A stretch of DNA of 64,000 nt. Origin: JBJXGV01 sp046160485. GTDB taxonomy: Bacteria > Orphanbacterota > Orphanbacteria > JBJXGV01. A program made the position numbers and the translations under genes. This document shows positions 33,565-42,214 of this stretch, in pieces. The first letter of the stretch is position 1. Each line of letters opens with the position of its first letter. Under the pieces are notes generated by a model, which was not told the origin of the DNA, made no database searches, and was given only the letters and a program-made list of their open reading frames with translations. The stretch spans positions 1-64,000 of the forward strand of contig JBJXGV010000060.1 of the NCBI GenBank assembly GCA_046160485.1. Reading direction: 5' to 3'.

Positions 33565-35148
33565 ATGCGCCGTCTTCGCGTCACCATCCTTGATCTCGTC
33601 ACAAAAGGTCCGTCCCGAACGCTGTGGGGACGACTCATGCACGCCAACCTCGCGAGCATCATGCCGCAGGTCGTCGCCGTGTGGTGCGAGGAGGCGGGCC
33701 ACGATGTCCGCTTCGTCTGCTACACCGGCCACGAGGATCTCCACGAGGAGATCGCGAACGACTCGGATGTCGTCTTCATCGGCGCGTTCACGCAGGCGGC
33801 GCAAATCGCGTACGCGATCAGCAATGTCTTCCGCCAGCGCGGCGCGGTGACGGTGCTCGGCGGTCCGCACGCGCGCTGCTACCCGCACGACGCGGCGCGT
33901 TACTTCGATTACGTCTGCGGCTTCACCGACAAGGCGATCATCGACGAGATTCTGCGCGAGGCGGCGCCGCACCGGCCGGTCGGCCGCAGGATGTCGGCGC
34001 TGCGCCAGCCCTCCGAGCTGCCCGGCGTGCGCGAGCGCTGGAAGTTCCAGGAAGCGACGCTCGCGAAGGCGCCCACGATCAAGATGGTCCCGATGATCGC
34101 GAGCCTCGGCTGCCCTTACACCTGCTCGTTCTGCATCGATTCACACGTCGACTATCAGGCCCTCGCTTTCGATCAGATCCGCGAAGACCTCAAGTTTCTC
34201 GTGACGAAGATCAAGAATCCGATCGTCGGCTGGCACGACCCGAACTTCGGAGTGCGCTTCGACGAAGTCATGGACGCGATCGAAAGCTCCGGCGCGGTCG
34301 GCAAGGTCGACTTCGTCGCGGAGAGTTCGCTGTCGCTTCTCTCGGAGCCGCACCTTCAGCGTCTCGCGAAGGCCGGCTTCAAGGGAATCCTCCCCGGCAT
34401 CGAGTCGTGGTACGCGCTCGGCGACAAATCGAAGACGCGCCGCAACACCGGCGCGGAGAAGGTCGAGCAAGTCGCGGAGCACGTGAACATGATCTTCAAA
34501 TACATCCCGTACGTGCAGACGAACTTCGTGCTCGGACTCGACGACGACGAGGGAGCCGAGCCGTTCGAGCTGACGAAGCGCTTCCTCGATTTGGCGCCCG
34601 GCGCGTTTCCCGCGTACTCGCTCCTCTCGGCGTTCGGGCAAGCCGCGCCGCTCAATCTCGATCTTCAGCGCGCGGGCCGCGTCCTCCCGTTCCCGTTCCA
34701 CTTCCTCAACAACAGCCACGCGATGAACGTGCAGCCGAAAAACTACTCGTGGCTCGAGTTCTACGATCGGCTCATCGACTTGTCGCGCTACTCGTTCGAT
34801 CTGCCGCGCATCGTGAAGCGGTGCCGCGCGAATCGCGAGATCGTGCCGAGCCTCATGAACGTCGTGCGCGCGATTTCGTCGGAGGGATCGGGGCGCATCA
34901 AGTTCTATTCGAAGATTCGCGAGCTGCTCGCGACGGACCAGGGCACGCGCGACTTCTTCGCGGGGAAGACGGATGTGCTGCCGGAGTTTTACGCGAATCG
35001 CATTCGGCACGATCTGGGGCCGTTCTGGAAGTCGCTGCCCGAGGGCGGGACGCGGCATGACCAGAACGAGTACCTCAACACGTCGACGGCGTTCGCGCTG
35101 CCGGCTGCGCTCCTGCCAGGCTTGGCGCCCGCACCGGCGATGGGGTAG
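33565..35148 (+). CDS. B12-binding-type radical SAM protein
   Basis: 527 residues; AAAGGAG before the ATG. An N-terminal Rossmann-like cobalamin-binding-type domain (VVAVWCEEAGHDVRFVCYTG, DVVFIGAFTQAAQIAYAIS, VTVLGGPHARCYPHDAARYFDYVCGF) precedes a radical SAM barrel with Cys183, Cys187 and Cys190 (GCPYTCSFC) for the 4Fe-4S cluster. GWHDPNFGVRFDEVMDAIE and FKGILPGIESW are typical of the group. The His ligand motif DxHxxG of canonical B12 domains is not evident, so cobalamin use is unproven. Such proteins perform methylations or ring rearrangements in natural-product or cofactor pathways. It stands alone between its own promoter and terminator. Confidence 0.9.
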   Translation: MRRLRVTILDLVTKGPSRTLWGRLMHANLASIMPQVVAVWCEEAGHDVRFVCYTGHEDLHEEIANDSDVVFIGAFTQAAQIAYAISNVFRQRGAVTVLGGPHARCYPHDAARYFDYVCGFTDKAIIDEILREAAPHRPVGRRMSALRQPSELPGVRERWKFQEATLAKAPTIKMVPMIASLGCPYTCSFCIDSHVDYQALAFDQIREDLKFLVTKIKNPIVGWHDPNFGVRFDEVMDAIESSGAVGKVDFVAESSLSLLSEPHLQRLAKAGFKGILPGIESWYALGDKSKTRRNTGAEKVEQVAEHVNMIFKYIPYVQTNFVLGLDDDEGAEPFELTKRFLDLAPGAFPAYSLLSAFGQAAPLNLDLQRAGRVLPFPFHFLNNSHAMNVQPKNYSWLEFYDRLIDLSRYSFDLPRIVKRCRANREIVPSLMNVVRAISSEGSGRIKFYSKIRELLATDQGTRDFFAGKTDVLPEFYANRIRHDLGPFWKSLPEGGTRHDQNEYLNTSTAFALPAALLPGLAPAPAMG

Positions 35149-35156
35149 GCGGAAAA

Positions 35157-35188
35157 GGCTGCGCGCGGCGCCTTGCCCGCGCGCAGCC
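35157..35188 (+). terminator. Rho-independent terminator of the radical SAM gene
   Basis: Perfect 12-bp stem GGCTGCGCGCGG / CCGCGCGCAGCC, 8-nt loop, then GCAACTTTT. It starts 9 nt past the stop. Confidence 0.7.
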
Positions 35189-35364
35189 GCAACTTTTCGA
35201 TGCTGTAGTGCGCGTTCGGTTTTTCACTCTCCCGCGCTCCAAAGCCCGTGTGTCATACTCCCCGCGCATTGTCGATTCATCTTCCCTGACCGAGAGTTCG
35301 ACGTCGTCTCACGAATGCACGCGCGCGGCGAGAGAGCGTGGCGAGACAGAAGAAGGAGTTCCGC

Positions 35365-36480
35365 ATGCCCGGAGTACGAGTTCTCGTCGGCACGCGCAAA
35401 GGCGCGTTCATTCTGACGTCGGATGCGAAGCGCGAACGCTGGGACGTCGCCGGCCCGCACTTCGCGGGCTGGGAGATCTATCACATGAAGGGATCGCCCG
35501 CGAATCCTGACCGCCTCTACGCATCGCAGACGAGCGGCTGGTTCGGGCAGGTGATTCAGCGCTCCGACGACGCGGGCAAGACGTGGGAGCCCGTCGGCAA
35601 CGAGTTCGCGTACTCGGGCGCGGTCGGCACCCACAAGTGGTACGACGGCACGCAGCATCCGTGGGAGTTCAAGCGCGTGTGGCATCTCGAGCCGTCGCTC
35701 ACCGATCCAGACATGGTGTACGCGGGCGTCGAAGATGCGGCGATCTTCCGCACGACGGATGGCGGCAAGACGTGGGCGGAGCTGCCGGGCTTGCGCGGCG
35801 CGAAGGGCGAACTCTGGCAGCCGGGCGCGGGCGGCATGGGCCTGCACACGATCGTGCTCGACCCGACGAATCCGGCGCGCATCTACATCGCGATCTCGGC
35901 GGCGGGCGCGTTTCGCAGCGACGACGCGGGCGCGACGTGGAAGCCGATCACGCGCGGCCTCAAGTCCGAGTACGTGCTTCCCGATCCCGACGCCGAAGTC
36001 GGCCACTGCGTCCACCGCATCGCGATGAATCCCGCGCGCCCCGGCGTGCTCTTCATGCAGAAGCACTGGGACGTGCTGCGCAGCGATGACGCCGGTGACT
36101 CGTGGCACGACATCGGCGGCAATCTCCCCAGCGACTTCGGATTCCCGATCGTCGTGCACGCGCACGAGCCCGAGACGATTTACGTTGTGCCGATCAAGAG
36201 CGACTCGGAGCACTTTCCTCCCGAGGGGAAGCTGCGCGTGTATCGCAGCCGCAAGGGCGGCAACGAGTGGGAGGCGCTCACGAACGGCCTGCCGCAGAAG
36301 GACTGCTACGTGAACGTGCTGCGCGGCGCGATGTCGGTCGACACGCTCGAGTCGTGCGGCATCTACTTCGGGACGACCGGCGGGCAGGTGTACGCGTCGC
36401 CGAACGGCGGCGACACGTGGTCGCCGATCGTGCGCGACCTGCCGGCGGTGCTCTCCGTCGAGGTGCAGACGTTGCGATGA
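35365..36480 (+). CDS. BNR/sialidase-like beta-propeller protein
   Basis: 371 residues from the ATG at 35365 (GAAGGAG, 6-nt spacer). No signal peptide. It shows Asp-box (BNR) turns typical of sialidase-like propellers: RSDDAGKTWEPVG, RTTDGGKTWAELPG, RSDDAGATWKPI, RSDDAGDSWHDIGG and ASPNGGDTWSPI. The first strand VLVGTRKGAFIL is characteristic of this cytosolic group. The arginine triad of true sialidases is not visible, so enzyme activity is doubtful. Its stop overlaps the start of a MoaD/ThiS gene (ATGA); this gene pair appears elsewhere, to my knowledge, which suggests joint function. Confidence 0.9.
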   Translation: MPGVRVLVGTRKGAFILTSDAKRERWDVAGPHFAGWEIYHMKGSPANPDRLYASQTSGWFGQVIQRSDDAGKTWEPVGNEFAYSGAVGTHKWYDGTQHPWEFKRVWHLEPSLTDPDMVYAGVEDAAIFRTTDGGKTWAELPGLRGAKGELWQPGAGGMGLHTIVLDPTNPARIYIAISAAGAFRSDDAGATWKPITRGLKSEYVLPDPDAEVGHCVHRIAMNPARPGVLFMQKHWDVLRSDDAGDSWHDIGGNLPSDFGFPIVVHAHEPETIYVVPIKSDSEHFPPEGKLRVYRSRKGGNEWEALTNGLPQKDCYVNVLRGAMSVDTLESCGIYFGTTGGQVYASPNGGDTWSPIVRDLPAVLSVEVQTLR

Positions 36481-36773
36481 TTCGCGTCGTGCTTCCCGTG
36501 CACCTGCGGACGCTTGCGCGCGTGAGCGGCGACGTCGAGCTCGACGTGGCGGGCGCGGTGACGCAGCGCGCGATTCTCGACGCGCTCGAAGCTCGCTACC
36601 CGATGCTGCGCGGAACGATTCGCGATCACGCCACGAAAGAGCGGCGCGCGTTTCTGCGCTTCTTCGCGTGCGAGGAGGATTTCTCGCTCGAGTCGCCGGA
36701 TACGCCGCTGCCGGATTCGATCGCGAAGGGGCGCGAGCCGTTTCTCATCATCGGAGCGCTGGCCGGCGGGTAG
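36477..36773 (+). CDS. MoaD/ThiS-family ubiquitin-like protein
   Basis: 98 residues; ATG at 36477 overlapping the BNR gene stop. A beta-grasp chain: IRVVLPVHLRTLARVSGDVELDV, AVTQRAILDALEARYPMLRGTIRD, RAFLRFFACEEDFSLESPDTPLPD, FLIIGALAGG. The C-terminal Gly-Gly is the hallmark of sulfur-carrier or conjugating proteins that are thiocarboxylated or linked to lysines. No MoeB-like activating enzyme or MoaE is in the window, so the acceptor is unknown; the coupled propeller protein is a candidate partner. Confidence 0.9.
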   Translation: MIRVVLPVHLRTLARVSGDVELDVAGAVTQRAILDALEARYPMLRGTIRDHATKERRAFLRFFACEEDFSLESPDTPLPDSIAKGREPFLIIGALAGG

Positions 36774-36823
36774 TGGCGCGCGGCGGACGCGCGTGCGCGT
36801 CGCCCGCGAGGAGGATCGCAATC

Positions 36824-37102
36824 ATGTGTCGGAGCATCAAGACGCTGCACAACTTCGCGCCGCCCGCGACGGACGACGAGATTCGTGCGTCGGCCATTCA
36901 GTTTGTCCGGAAGCTCAGCGGCTTCACAAAGCCTTCGAAGGCGAACGAGCCCGCGTTCGCGCTCGCCGTCGACGAAATCGCCGGGGCGGCGCGACGGCTT
37001 CTCGACTCGCTTGTTACGAACTCTCCGCCGCGCGATCGCGAAGCGGAGACACTCAGGGCGCGCGCGCGAGCCGCGCAGCGTTTTCAATCGCCGCGGGGCT
37101 GA
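36824..37102 (+). CDS. DUF2277-family protein
   Basis: 92 residues, GAGGAGGAT upstream. Starts MCRSIKTLHNFAPPATDDEIRASAIQFVRKLSGFTKPSKANEPAF, the conserved DUF2277 pattern, with a helical middle (AVDEIAGAARRLLDSLV). The conserved N-terminal Cys right after Met is notable, but the family function is unknown. Confidence 0.92.
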   Translation: MCRSIKTLHNFAPPATDDEIRASAIQFVRKLSGFTKPSKANEPAFALAVDEIAGAARRLLDSLVTNSPPRDREAETLRARARAAQRFQSPRG

Positions 37103-37139
37103 TTGTGCTCCTCGGCTCAATCCATACAAGGAGGTCGTC

Positions 37140-37499
37140 ATGAGTTACGTCGATGGTTTCGTGGTGCCGGTTCCGAAGAAGCAGGTCGCGGCGTATCGCG
37201 CGATGTCGAAGAAGGCGGGAAAGATTTGGCGCGAGCTCGGTGCGCTCGAGTACCGAGAGTGCGTCGGCGACGATTTGCTCACGAAGGGCATGGCGTCGTT
37301 CCCGAAGCTCGCAAAGACGAAGCCGAGCGAGACGGTCTTTTTCTCGTGGATCGTCTACAAGTCGAAGGCGCATCGGAACGCCGTCAACAAGAAGGTCATG
37401 AAAGATCCGCGCATCCTGAACATGATGGATCCGAAAAAGCCGATCTTCGACTGGAAGCGCATGGCGTACGGCGGATTCAAGACCGTCGTGGACGTGTAG
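37140..37499 (+). CDS. DUF1428-family protein
   Basis: 119 residues, AAGGAGG before the ATG. The DUF1428 pattern is clear: YVDGFVVPVPKKQVAAYRAMSKKAGKIWRELGALEYRECVGDD, PSETVFFSWIVYKSKAHRNAVNKKVMKDPRI and KRMAYGGFKTVVD. Ferredoxin-like (dimeric alpha/beta barrel) fold, function unknown. It is three bases from the following protease gene. Confidence 0.94.
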   Translation: MSYVDGFVVPVPKKQVAAYRAMSKKAGKIWRELGALEYRECVGDDLLTKGMASFPKLAKTKPSETVFFSWIVYKSKAHRNAVNKKVMKDPRILNMMDPKKPIFDWKRMAYGGFKTVVDV

Positions 37500-37501
37500 T
37501 G

Positions 37502-39049
37502 ATGCGCGGAGGCGTTGACGTCCTGTCGCGCGTCGCGCTCCGCTTTGCTCGCATCGACATCGCGGCGCCACGGCGCGTCGCGATGTTTGTGTTTACGCTC
37601 GTAGCCGCGTTCGTTCCCTCGTCCGCGTTCGGCGGCGAGTGCACGGACGGCGACGACGCGTACCTCGAGGTGCTCGAAGGGCGGCGCACGCTGCCGTACC
37701 ACGGTTACTTCGGCGCCGCGAGTTGTCTCGAGTGCGATTTCGATGTCGGCACGAACAGGTGGTCGGGTTCGCTCGCCGCCGAGGCGTTGCGCGGTTGCCG
37801 CGCGTCGCCGATTCGGGCGCGCGTCGCCGCCGCGCTCGACCGCTACGTGAAGCTCGACGCGTCGAACGATTCTCTCGCGGCGATGCGCGATCGCGCCGCT
37901 GTCACACTCGCCTCGTACGGCTTCACGAGCGCCGACTCGGTCGATATCTACGAGATCATCGCGGCGCGCATCGCCACCGATCCGAACGGGCTTGCGTTCA
38001 ATCTTCCGCTCCTCGCGGCGATGGACGACCCGCGTACGCTGCCGTTCGTCACGGCCGCGTACGATTCGCTTCGCGGCGGGAGCTTGCGCCGCAATCGCGA
38101 GAAGCTCATCGCGATCATGAACTGCGTCTATCACCTCTCGGACGCTGGCGCGGTGCGCTTCGCGGAGCAGGTGATGCGCACGGAGTCCGATTCGCTGCTC
38201 GTCGAACGCGCAGCGCTCATCGTGAATCGTCCGCCAATCGTGGCAGCGCCGAAGCCGCCACTCGTCGGCGAGCAGATCATCCCGCTCGACGTCACGGGCG
38301 TGCGCCCGACCGCGCAGCTCACCGCGGGCGATCAACCGCCCGTCAGCATGATCTTCGACACGGGCGCTGGCGGCACGATCATCAACACCGCGTTTGCGAA
38401 GTCACTCGCGCTCGAAAGCCGCGGCGCGATCGACGTCGGCAGTCCGGGCGGCGCAAATCCCGTGAAGGGATTCTTCGCGACGATTCCTTCGGCGCGTCTC
38501 GGCGAGGCCGTGCTGAAGGACGTCACCGTTATCGTCGTCGACCTTCCGCTGCCGCTCGAGGGCGTCTCGGGCGTCATGAGCCCGAACGCGTTCGTCGGAT
38601 CGCTCGTGCGCTTCGAGTTGGCCAACGCGCGTGTTGTCGTCGTGCCGAAGTCGCCGGAGACGATCCCCTCGGTCGCGTCGCATCCTTACAGCTCTGGCGG
38701 CCACCCGTTGCCCGCGATCGTCATCGACTTCGCGGGTGTCGAACTCGACGCGCACATCGACACCGGTTCGAGCCGCGGACTCTCGATGCCGATCGAGTCA
38801 GCGAAGAGGCTCAAACTCAAATCGCCGCTCACACCGACCGCGCCGATACGAAGGGCTGGCGGCGAGCACAACGCGTTCACCGCGGAAGTCGCGGGCGATG
38901 TGCGCATCGGACCGCTCACGCTGACCGATCCGCTCGTCACATTCATCGAGGGCGTCCCGATCGGCAACATCGGCTTCTCGGTCATCAAGGACTTGCTCAT
39001 CGTCCTCGATCCTGCCGAGAAGCGAAGTTGGCTCCTGAAGGCGGAGTAG
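37502..39049 (+). CDS. Exported aspartic protease-like protein with two DTG motifs
   Basis: 515 residues; ATG at 37502, 2 nt after the DUF1428 stop. A signal peptide is followed by about 230 helical residues of unknown type (CLECDFDVGTNRW, REKLIAIMNCVYHLSDAGA), then two retropepsin-like halves. Each half has a catalytic triad: IFDTGAGGTIINT (Asp286) and AHIDTGSSRGLSMP (Asp420). A single chain with both aspartates resembles pepsin-like duplication of a bacterial retropepsin fold (gag-asp_proteas/PDZ-less type). It probably acts in the periplasm; the target is unknown. Confidence 0.85.
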   Translation: MRGGVDVLSRVALRFARIDIAAPRRVAMFVFTLVAAFVPSSAFGGECTDGDDAYLEVLEGRRTLPYHGYFGAASCLECDFDVGTNRWSGSLAAEALRGCRASPIRARVAAALDRYVKLDASNDSLAAMRDRAAVTLASYGFTSADSVDIYEIIAARIATDPNGLAFNLPLLAAMDDPRTLPFVTAAYDSLRGGSLRRNREKLIAIMNCVYHLSDAGAVRFAEQVMRTESDSLLVERAALIVNRPPIVAAPKPPLVGEQIIPLDVTGVRPTAQLTAGDQPPVSMIFDTGAGGTIINTAFAKSLALESRGAIDVGSPGGANPVKGFFATIPSARLGEAVLKDVTVIVVDLPLPLEGVSGVMSPNAFVGSLVRFELANARVVVVPKSPETIPSVASHPYSSGGHPLPAIVIDFAGVELDAHIDTGSSRGLSMPIESAKRLKLKSPLTPTAPIRRAGGEHNAFTAEVAGDVRIGPLTLTDPLVTFIEGVPIGNIGFSVIKDLLIVLDPAEKRSWLLKAE

Positions 39050-39118
39050 GCGCGGCGGCGCGGGCAACGAGCGCCGGAAGGTCGTGCGAGATCCGCCGCG
39101 ATCGATCAGCTGGCGGGT

Positions 39119-40285
39119 TTACTTTTTCCCGGCGCGTTTCGCGAGCCCCGGCGGCGCGAAATCATCGCTGGCGGCCGTCGCCGTCGCTTCCGCCCGTTCG
39201 AGCGCTCTCGCCAGAATCTCGCGGCGCTCCGGGGAGTTCTCCGGATTCTCCGCGAGCTTCTTCACCGCGGCGACGTGCGCGGTACGCAGCGCCTCGGCGG
39301 CAGCGACCTCGACCTCGGGTTTCACGCCGACGCCTTCCCAATTCGTTCCCGTCACCGGGTTGATCGCGCGGCCGAATGGAATCGATGCCGCGAAGTGATC
39401 GTGCAGCCGCACGAAATCGACCGGGTGCGCGCCGCCGCCAGTGACTTCGCCGACGATCGTGCCGAGGCGCATGTTCTGCACGTCGTACGAAAACTCCTCT
39501 GCCGCGGAGAACGTGTATCCGCTCGTGAGAACGTAGAGCGGCTTGCCCGCGAGGCGCGCGCCGGGAACGTGCGGGAGCGTCCAGAATTGTTCGGTGACGT
39601 CTTCGGCGCGCCGGTAGAAGTCGTTGATGTGCTCGCGCGTGCCTTCCGGCGTGAGGTATGTCAAGAGCATCGCGATCATCGACGGGCTCCCGCCGCCATT
39701 GCGACGCAGGTCGACGATCAGCGCGTCGGTGTTCGCGAGGAAGTTCATCGCGGCCGCGGCGGTCGTAAGCCCGTCCGTGTCGGAGGAGAATTCGCGCAGG
39801 TCGAGGTAGCCGACGTTGCCGGGCAAGCGCTCGACGCGCTCGAAGCCGTAGTTCGTGTAGCGCGCGCGCTCCTCGTGCCGGCGACGCTCCGCCTCGGGCA
39901 TCTCGCCGCTCGCTTCTTCGATCGGAAACGGTTCGTTGCGGTAGAAGACGCAGACGTGGAGATCGGATGTCACGGCGCGCAGGTGCGCCGAAAGCGAATC
40001 GGCGAACTCGGCGGCGCTCCCGATTCGATCGTAGCGGCCCGAATCGCGGTGGTGGCGGACCGCCGCGGCGCTCGCGCGAGCCTTGTCTTCGAAGATGTAC
40101 GTCCGCTCGAACTGCGTCGCGAGCGTTTCGATGACGGCATGGCGCGTGGGAGTGTCGACCGTCATGTCGGGCTGATTGCCGGGCGGCCCGGCGAACTGCG
40201 CGTAAGCCGCGGTCGCCGCGAGAGACCCGCCGAGTACGACAATGCCCGCGAGCACTGCGAGAAACGAAAACGAACGTCGGTTCAT
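39119..40285 (-). CDS. S41-family (C-terminal-processing-type) serine protease
   Basis: 388 residues with signal peptide (VLGGSLAATAAYAQ). The S41 domain shows VGYLDLREFSS, TDALIVDLRRNGGGSPSMIAMLLTYL, LYVLTSGYTFSAAEEFSYDVQNM with the nucleophile Ser in TFSAAEE, and GTIVGEVTGGGAHPVDF. There is no PDZ domain; this is the IRBP-like branch of exported S41 proteins. Its ATG overlaps the stop of the TetR gene (ATGA), so the regulator and protease are co-translated. Confidence 0.92.
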   Translation of the reverse strand: MNRRSFSFLAVLAGIVVLGGSLAATAAYAQFAGPPGNQPDMTVDTPTRHAVIETLATQFERTYIFEDKARASAAAVRHHRDSGRYDRIGSAAEFADSLSAHLRAVTSDLHVCVFYRNEPFPIEEASGEMPEAERRRHEERARYTNYGFERVERLPGNVGYLDLREFSSDTDGLTTAAAAMNFLANTDALIVDLRRNGGGSPSMIAMLLTYLTPEGTREHINDFYRRAEDVTEQFWTLPHVPGARLAGKPLYVLTSGYTFSAAEEFSYDVQNMRLGTIVGEVTGGGAHPVDFVRLHDHFAASIPFGRAINPVTGTNWEGVGVKPEVEVAAAEALRTAHVAAVKKLAENPENSPERREILARALERAEATATAASDDFAPPGLAKRAGKK

Positions 40286-41022
40286 TGCGGAGATCTCCTT
40301 CGAGGGGTACGCGATGGAGTGGTGCGAGAGCTTGCCGCGGCTGACGCGCGCGTGCGCGCAGGCGTCGCGGCCTTCAGGGCGGACACGTCCTTCGTGGTTC
40401 GGAGCCCGGCGATGACGAGGGCCGCAACCGAGTCGACGCGCCGCGCCACGTCGGCGCGGCGGCCAAGTTCGCGCGCGCTCAAGCTGAACGGAAGGAGCGC
40501 ATTGGTGGCGGAGACGAGCGCATCCGCCGTGGCCGCCGCGTTCGACACGCGCAGCGCGCCGCGCCGCGCCTCGGCTCGAAGGAGCGCGGCGAAGATGTCG
40601 GTCTCGGATCGAAAGTGCATCGCGCGGCGCACGAGAAAGGCGGGACGCACGGCGCCGAGGAGTGAGTCGAGGCTGGCAGCGTGCCGGCTGGCGTAGTCGA
40701 GCCGGCAGAGAACGCGCAACCGCAACATGTCGAGGAGCCGCTCGTCGATGCTTCGAGGTTCTTCCGCGATTTCGCGGAGACGGGAGAGGAGGCCCTCGAC
40801 CATTCGGTCGATGCAGGAGAGCGCGACCTCCTCTTTGCTCGGGAACGATAGATAGACCGTCCCCTTCCCGATCCCCGCTTCGACAGCGATGTCTTCGACG
40901 GTCATCTTGCGGTAGCCGTAGCGAACGAGCAGGCGGTCCGCCGCGTCGAGAATGCGGTCGCGCGCGGCGCGCTGCGAATTGGCGTCGGACGCCACATTTT
41001 GACTTCTGACCGGATTCGACAT
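40282..41022 (-). CDS. TetR-family transcriptional regulator
   Basis: 246 residues. N-terminal HTH: ILDAADRLLVRYGYRKMTVEDIAVEAGIGKGTVYLSFPSKEEVALSCI. The C-terminal ligand domain is helical and ends in a basic, Thr/Ser-rich tail. It heads a two-gene unit with the S41 protease and probably controls it. No Shine-Dalgarno is visible, while a TGATATAGT box ends 6 nt before the ATG, indicating a leaderless transcript. Confidence 0.93.
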   Translation of the reverse strand: MSNPVRSQNVASDANSQRAARDRILDAADRLLVRYGYRKMTVEDIAVEAGIGKGTVYLSFPSKEEVALSCIDRMVEGLLSRLREIAEEPRSIDERLLDMLRLRVLCRLDYASRHAASLDSLLGAVRPAFLVRRAMHFRSETDIFAALLRAEARRGALRVSNAAATADALVSATNALLPFSLSARELGRRADVARRVDSVAALVIAGLRTTKDVSALKAATPARTRASAAASSRTTPSRTPRRRSPQ

Positions 41023-41028
41023 GCGGTC

Positions 41029-41058
41029 ACTATATCACCCGCCCGGCGAATCCGTCAG
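41029..41058 (-). promoter_or_regulatory. Promoter of the tetR-S41 unit, leaderless spacing
   Basis: Minus strand CTGACG, 18-nt spacer, TATAGT with an upstream TG (extended -10), then 6 nt (GACCGC) to the ATG at 41022. Confidence 0.5.
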
Positions 41059-41086
41059 GTTCTTTCTTGCGCGACGGATGAGTTTT

Positions 41087-41572
41087 CTACCGCCACACCT
41101 CGTCGGGGCCGCGGCCCGTGCCGTCGAAAAGCGCCATCAGATTGAGCGACGGCGAGCGCGTCTCGCTCGCGAGCGTCACGTACTCGCGCGCCAGCGCATC
41201 CTTCGCCGCGCCCAGAACCGTGCTGACCAACCCGAGCGCGTTCGCCAGTTCCGCCGGCGGCACGTCCGCCAGGATCCGCTTCCAGACCGTTTCCTCGAGC
41301 ACGTTGATAGCCACTTGCACTTCGCGAAGGTCGAACCCTGCGTTGAATCGATCGCGCGCGATCGACTCCGCATGCGCGACGATCGGCGCGAGACGCCGCT
41401 TGTCGACGCACGTCGCGAGAAGGTCGTAGAGCCGGCGGAGGCGCTCGCGAATCTCGATGACGCCGGCGCTCTCGTAGTGCGTCAAGTGCGCGCGAAGGAC
41501 GGATCGTTCGGCGTCGGCGAGGACGTCGTCCGCGCAGGCACGAAAATCGAACTCGGAAACTTTGTGGGTCAT
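41087..41572 (-). CDS. Possible RsbRD-N-like sensor domain protein
   Basis: 161 residues from the ATG at 41572 (AGGAGG, 7-nt spacer). All helical: VLADAERSVLRAHLTHYESAGVIEIRERLRRLYDLLATCV, IARDRFNAGFDLREVQVAINVLEETVWKRIL. The layout, especially RFNAGFDLREVQ, recalls the N-terminal sensor domain of RsbRD/stressosome-type proteins and some histidine kinases, but here it stands alone. Assignment is tentative. Confidence 0.75.
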   Translation of the reverse strand: MTHKVSEFDFRACADDVLADAERSVLRAHLTHYESAGVIEIRERLRRLYDLLATCVDKRRLAPIVAHAESIARDRFNAGFDLREVQVAINVLEETVWKRILADVPPAELANALGLVSTVLGAAKDALAREYVTLASETRSPSLNLMALFDGTGRGPDEVWR

Positions 41573-41707
41573 GGCATTGCCTCCTGATTCACTGGGCGGT
41601 CCTGGGAACCGCCCGGCCTCACCGCAATGAATATAGGACGCGGGCGTGCCACGCGCCCTAGCCCGCGACAATGTGTCGACTTGGCTCGATGCGGGTTCGC
41701 GGCGACG

Positions 41708-41716
41708 TGATAATCT
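41708..41716 (+). promoter_or_regulatory. Extended -10 promoter (TGATAATCT)
   Basis: TG-A-TAATCT, 54 nt before the ATG at 41771. Confidence 0.4.
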
Positions 41717-41770
41717 CGCGCGGCAGTGGAAGCCGAGATAACGACCCGCACTGCGGGGGGGAGGAGACGA

Positions 41771-42205
41771 ATGGCCGAGTTGAAGACGAAGCCGACCGAG
41801 GTCAACGTCACGGAGTTCTTGAACGCGATCAAAGACGAGACGCGGCGGGCGGATTGCCGCACTCTCGTCAAGATGATGACGAAGGTGACGAAGGCGAAGC
41901 CGAAGATGTGGGGCCCGACCATCGTCGGCTTCGGCACGTATCACTACAAGTACGCAAGCGGCCACGAAGGCGACTGCTGCGTGATCGGCTTCGCCTCCAG
42001 GAAGCCCGACCTGACGATCTACATCTTGACCGGCTTCCCGAACTACGATGCGCTCATGAGCAAGCTCGGCAAGCACAAGATGGGGAAGTGCTGCCTCTAC
42101 ATACGCAACCTGTCGGACATCGACATGGCGGTGCTGGAGAAGATCGTGAAAGGATCCGTTGCGCACGTTGCGCGCGTGTATCCGAAAAAGTCCGCGGGTC
42201 GTTAA
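41771..42205 (+). CDS. DUF1801-domain protein
   Basis: 144 residues from the ATG at 41771 (GGGAGGAG, 5-nt spacer; the longer frame lacks a ribosome site). DUF1801 pattern: VNVTEFLNAIKDETRRADCRTLVKMMTKVTKAKPKMWGPTIVGFGTYHYKYASGHEGD, FASRKPDLTIYILTGFP, LGKHKMGKCCLYIRNLSDIDMAVLEKIV. A small YdhG-like fold; function unknown. Close to the MmcQ-like gene that follows. Confidence 0.94.
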   Translation: MAELKTKPTEVNVTEFLNAIKDETRRADCRTLVKMMTKVTKAKPKMWGPTIVGFGTYHYKYASGHEGDCCVIGFASRKPDLTIYILTGFPNYDALMSKLGKHKMGKCCLYIRNLSDIDMAVLEKIVKGSVAHVARVYPKKSAGR

Positions 42206-42214
42206 GCAGTTCCG

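Noticed and set aside
35365..36480. Annotating the BNR protein as a sialidase
   Set aside because: Asp-box turns are present but the catalytic arginine triad, Tyr/Glu pair and signal peptide are not evident.
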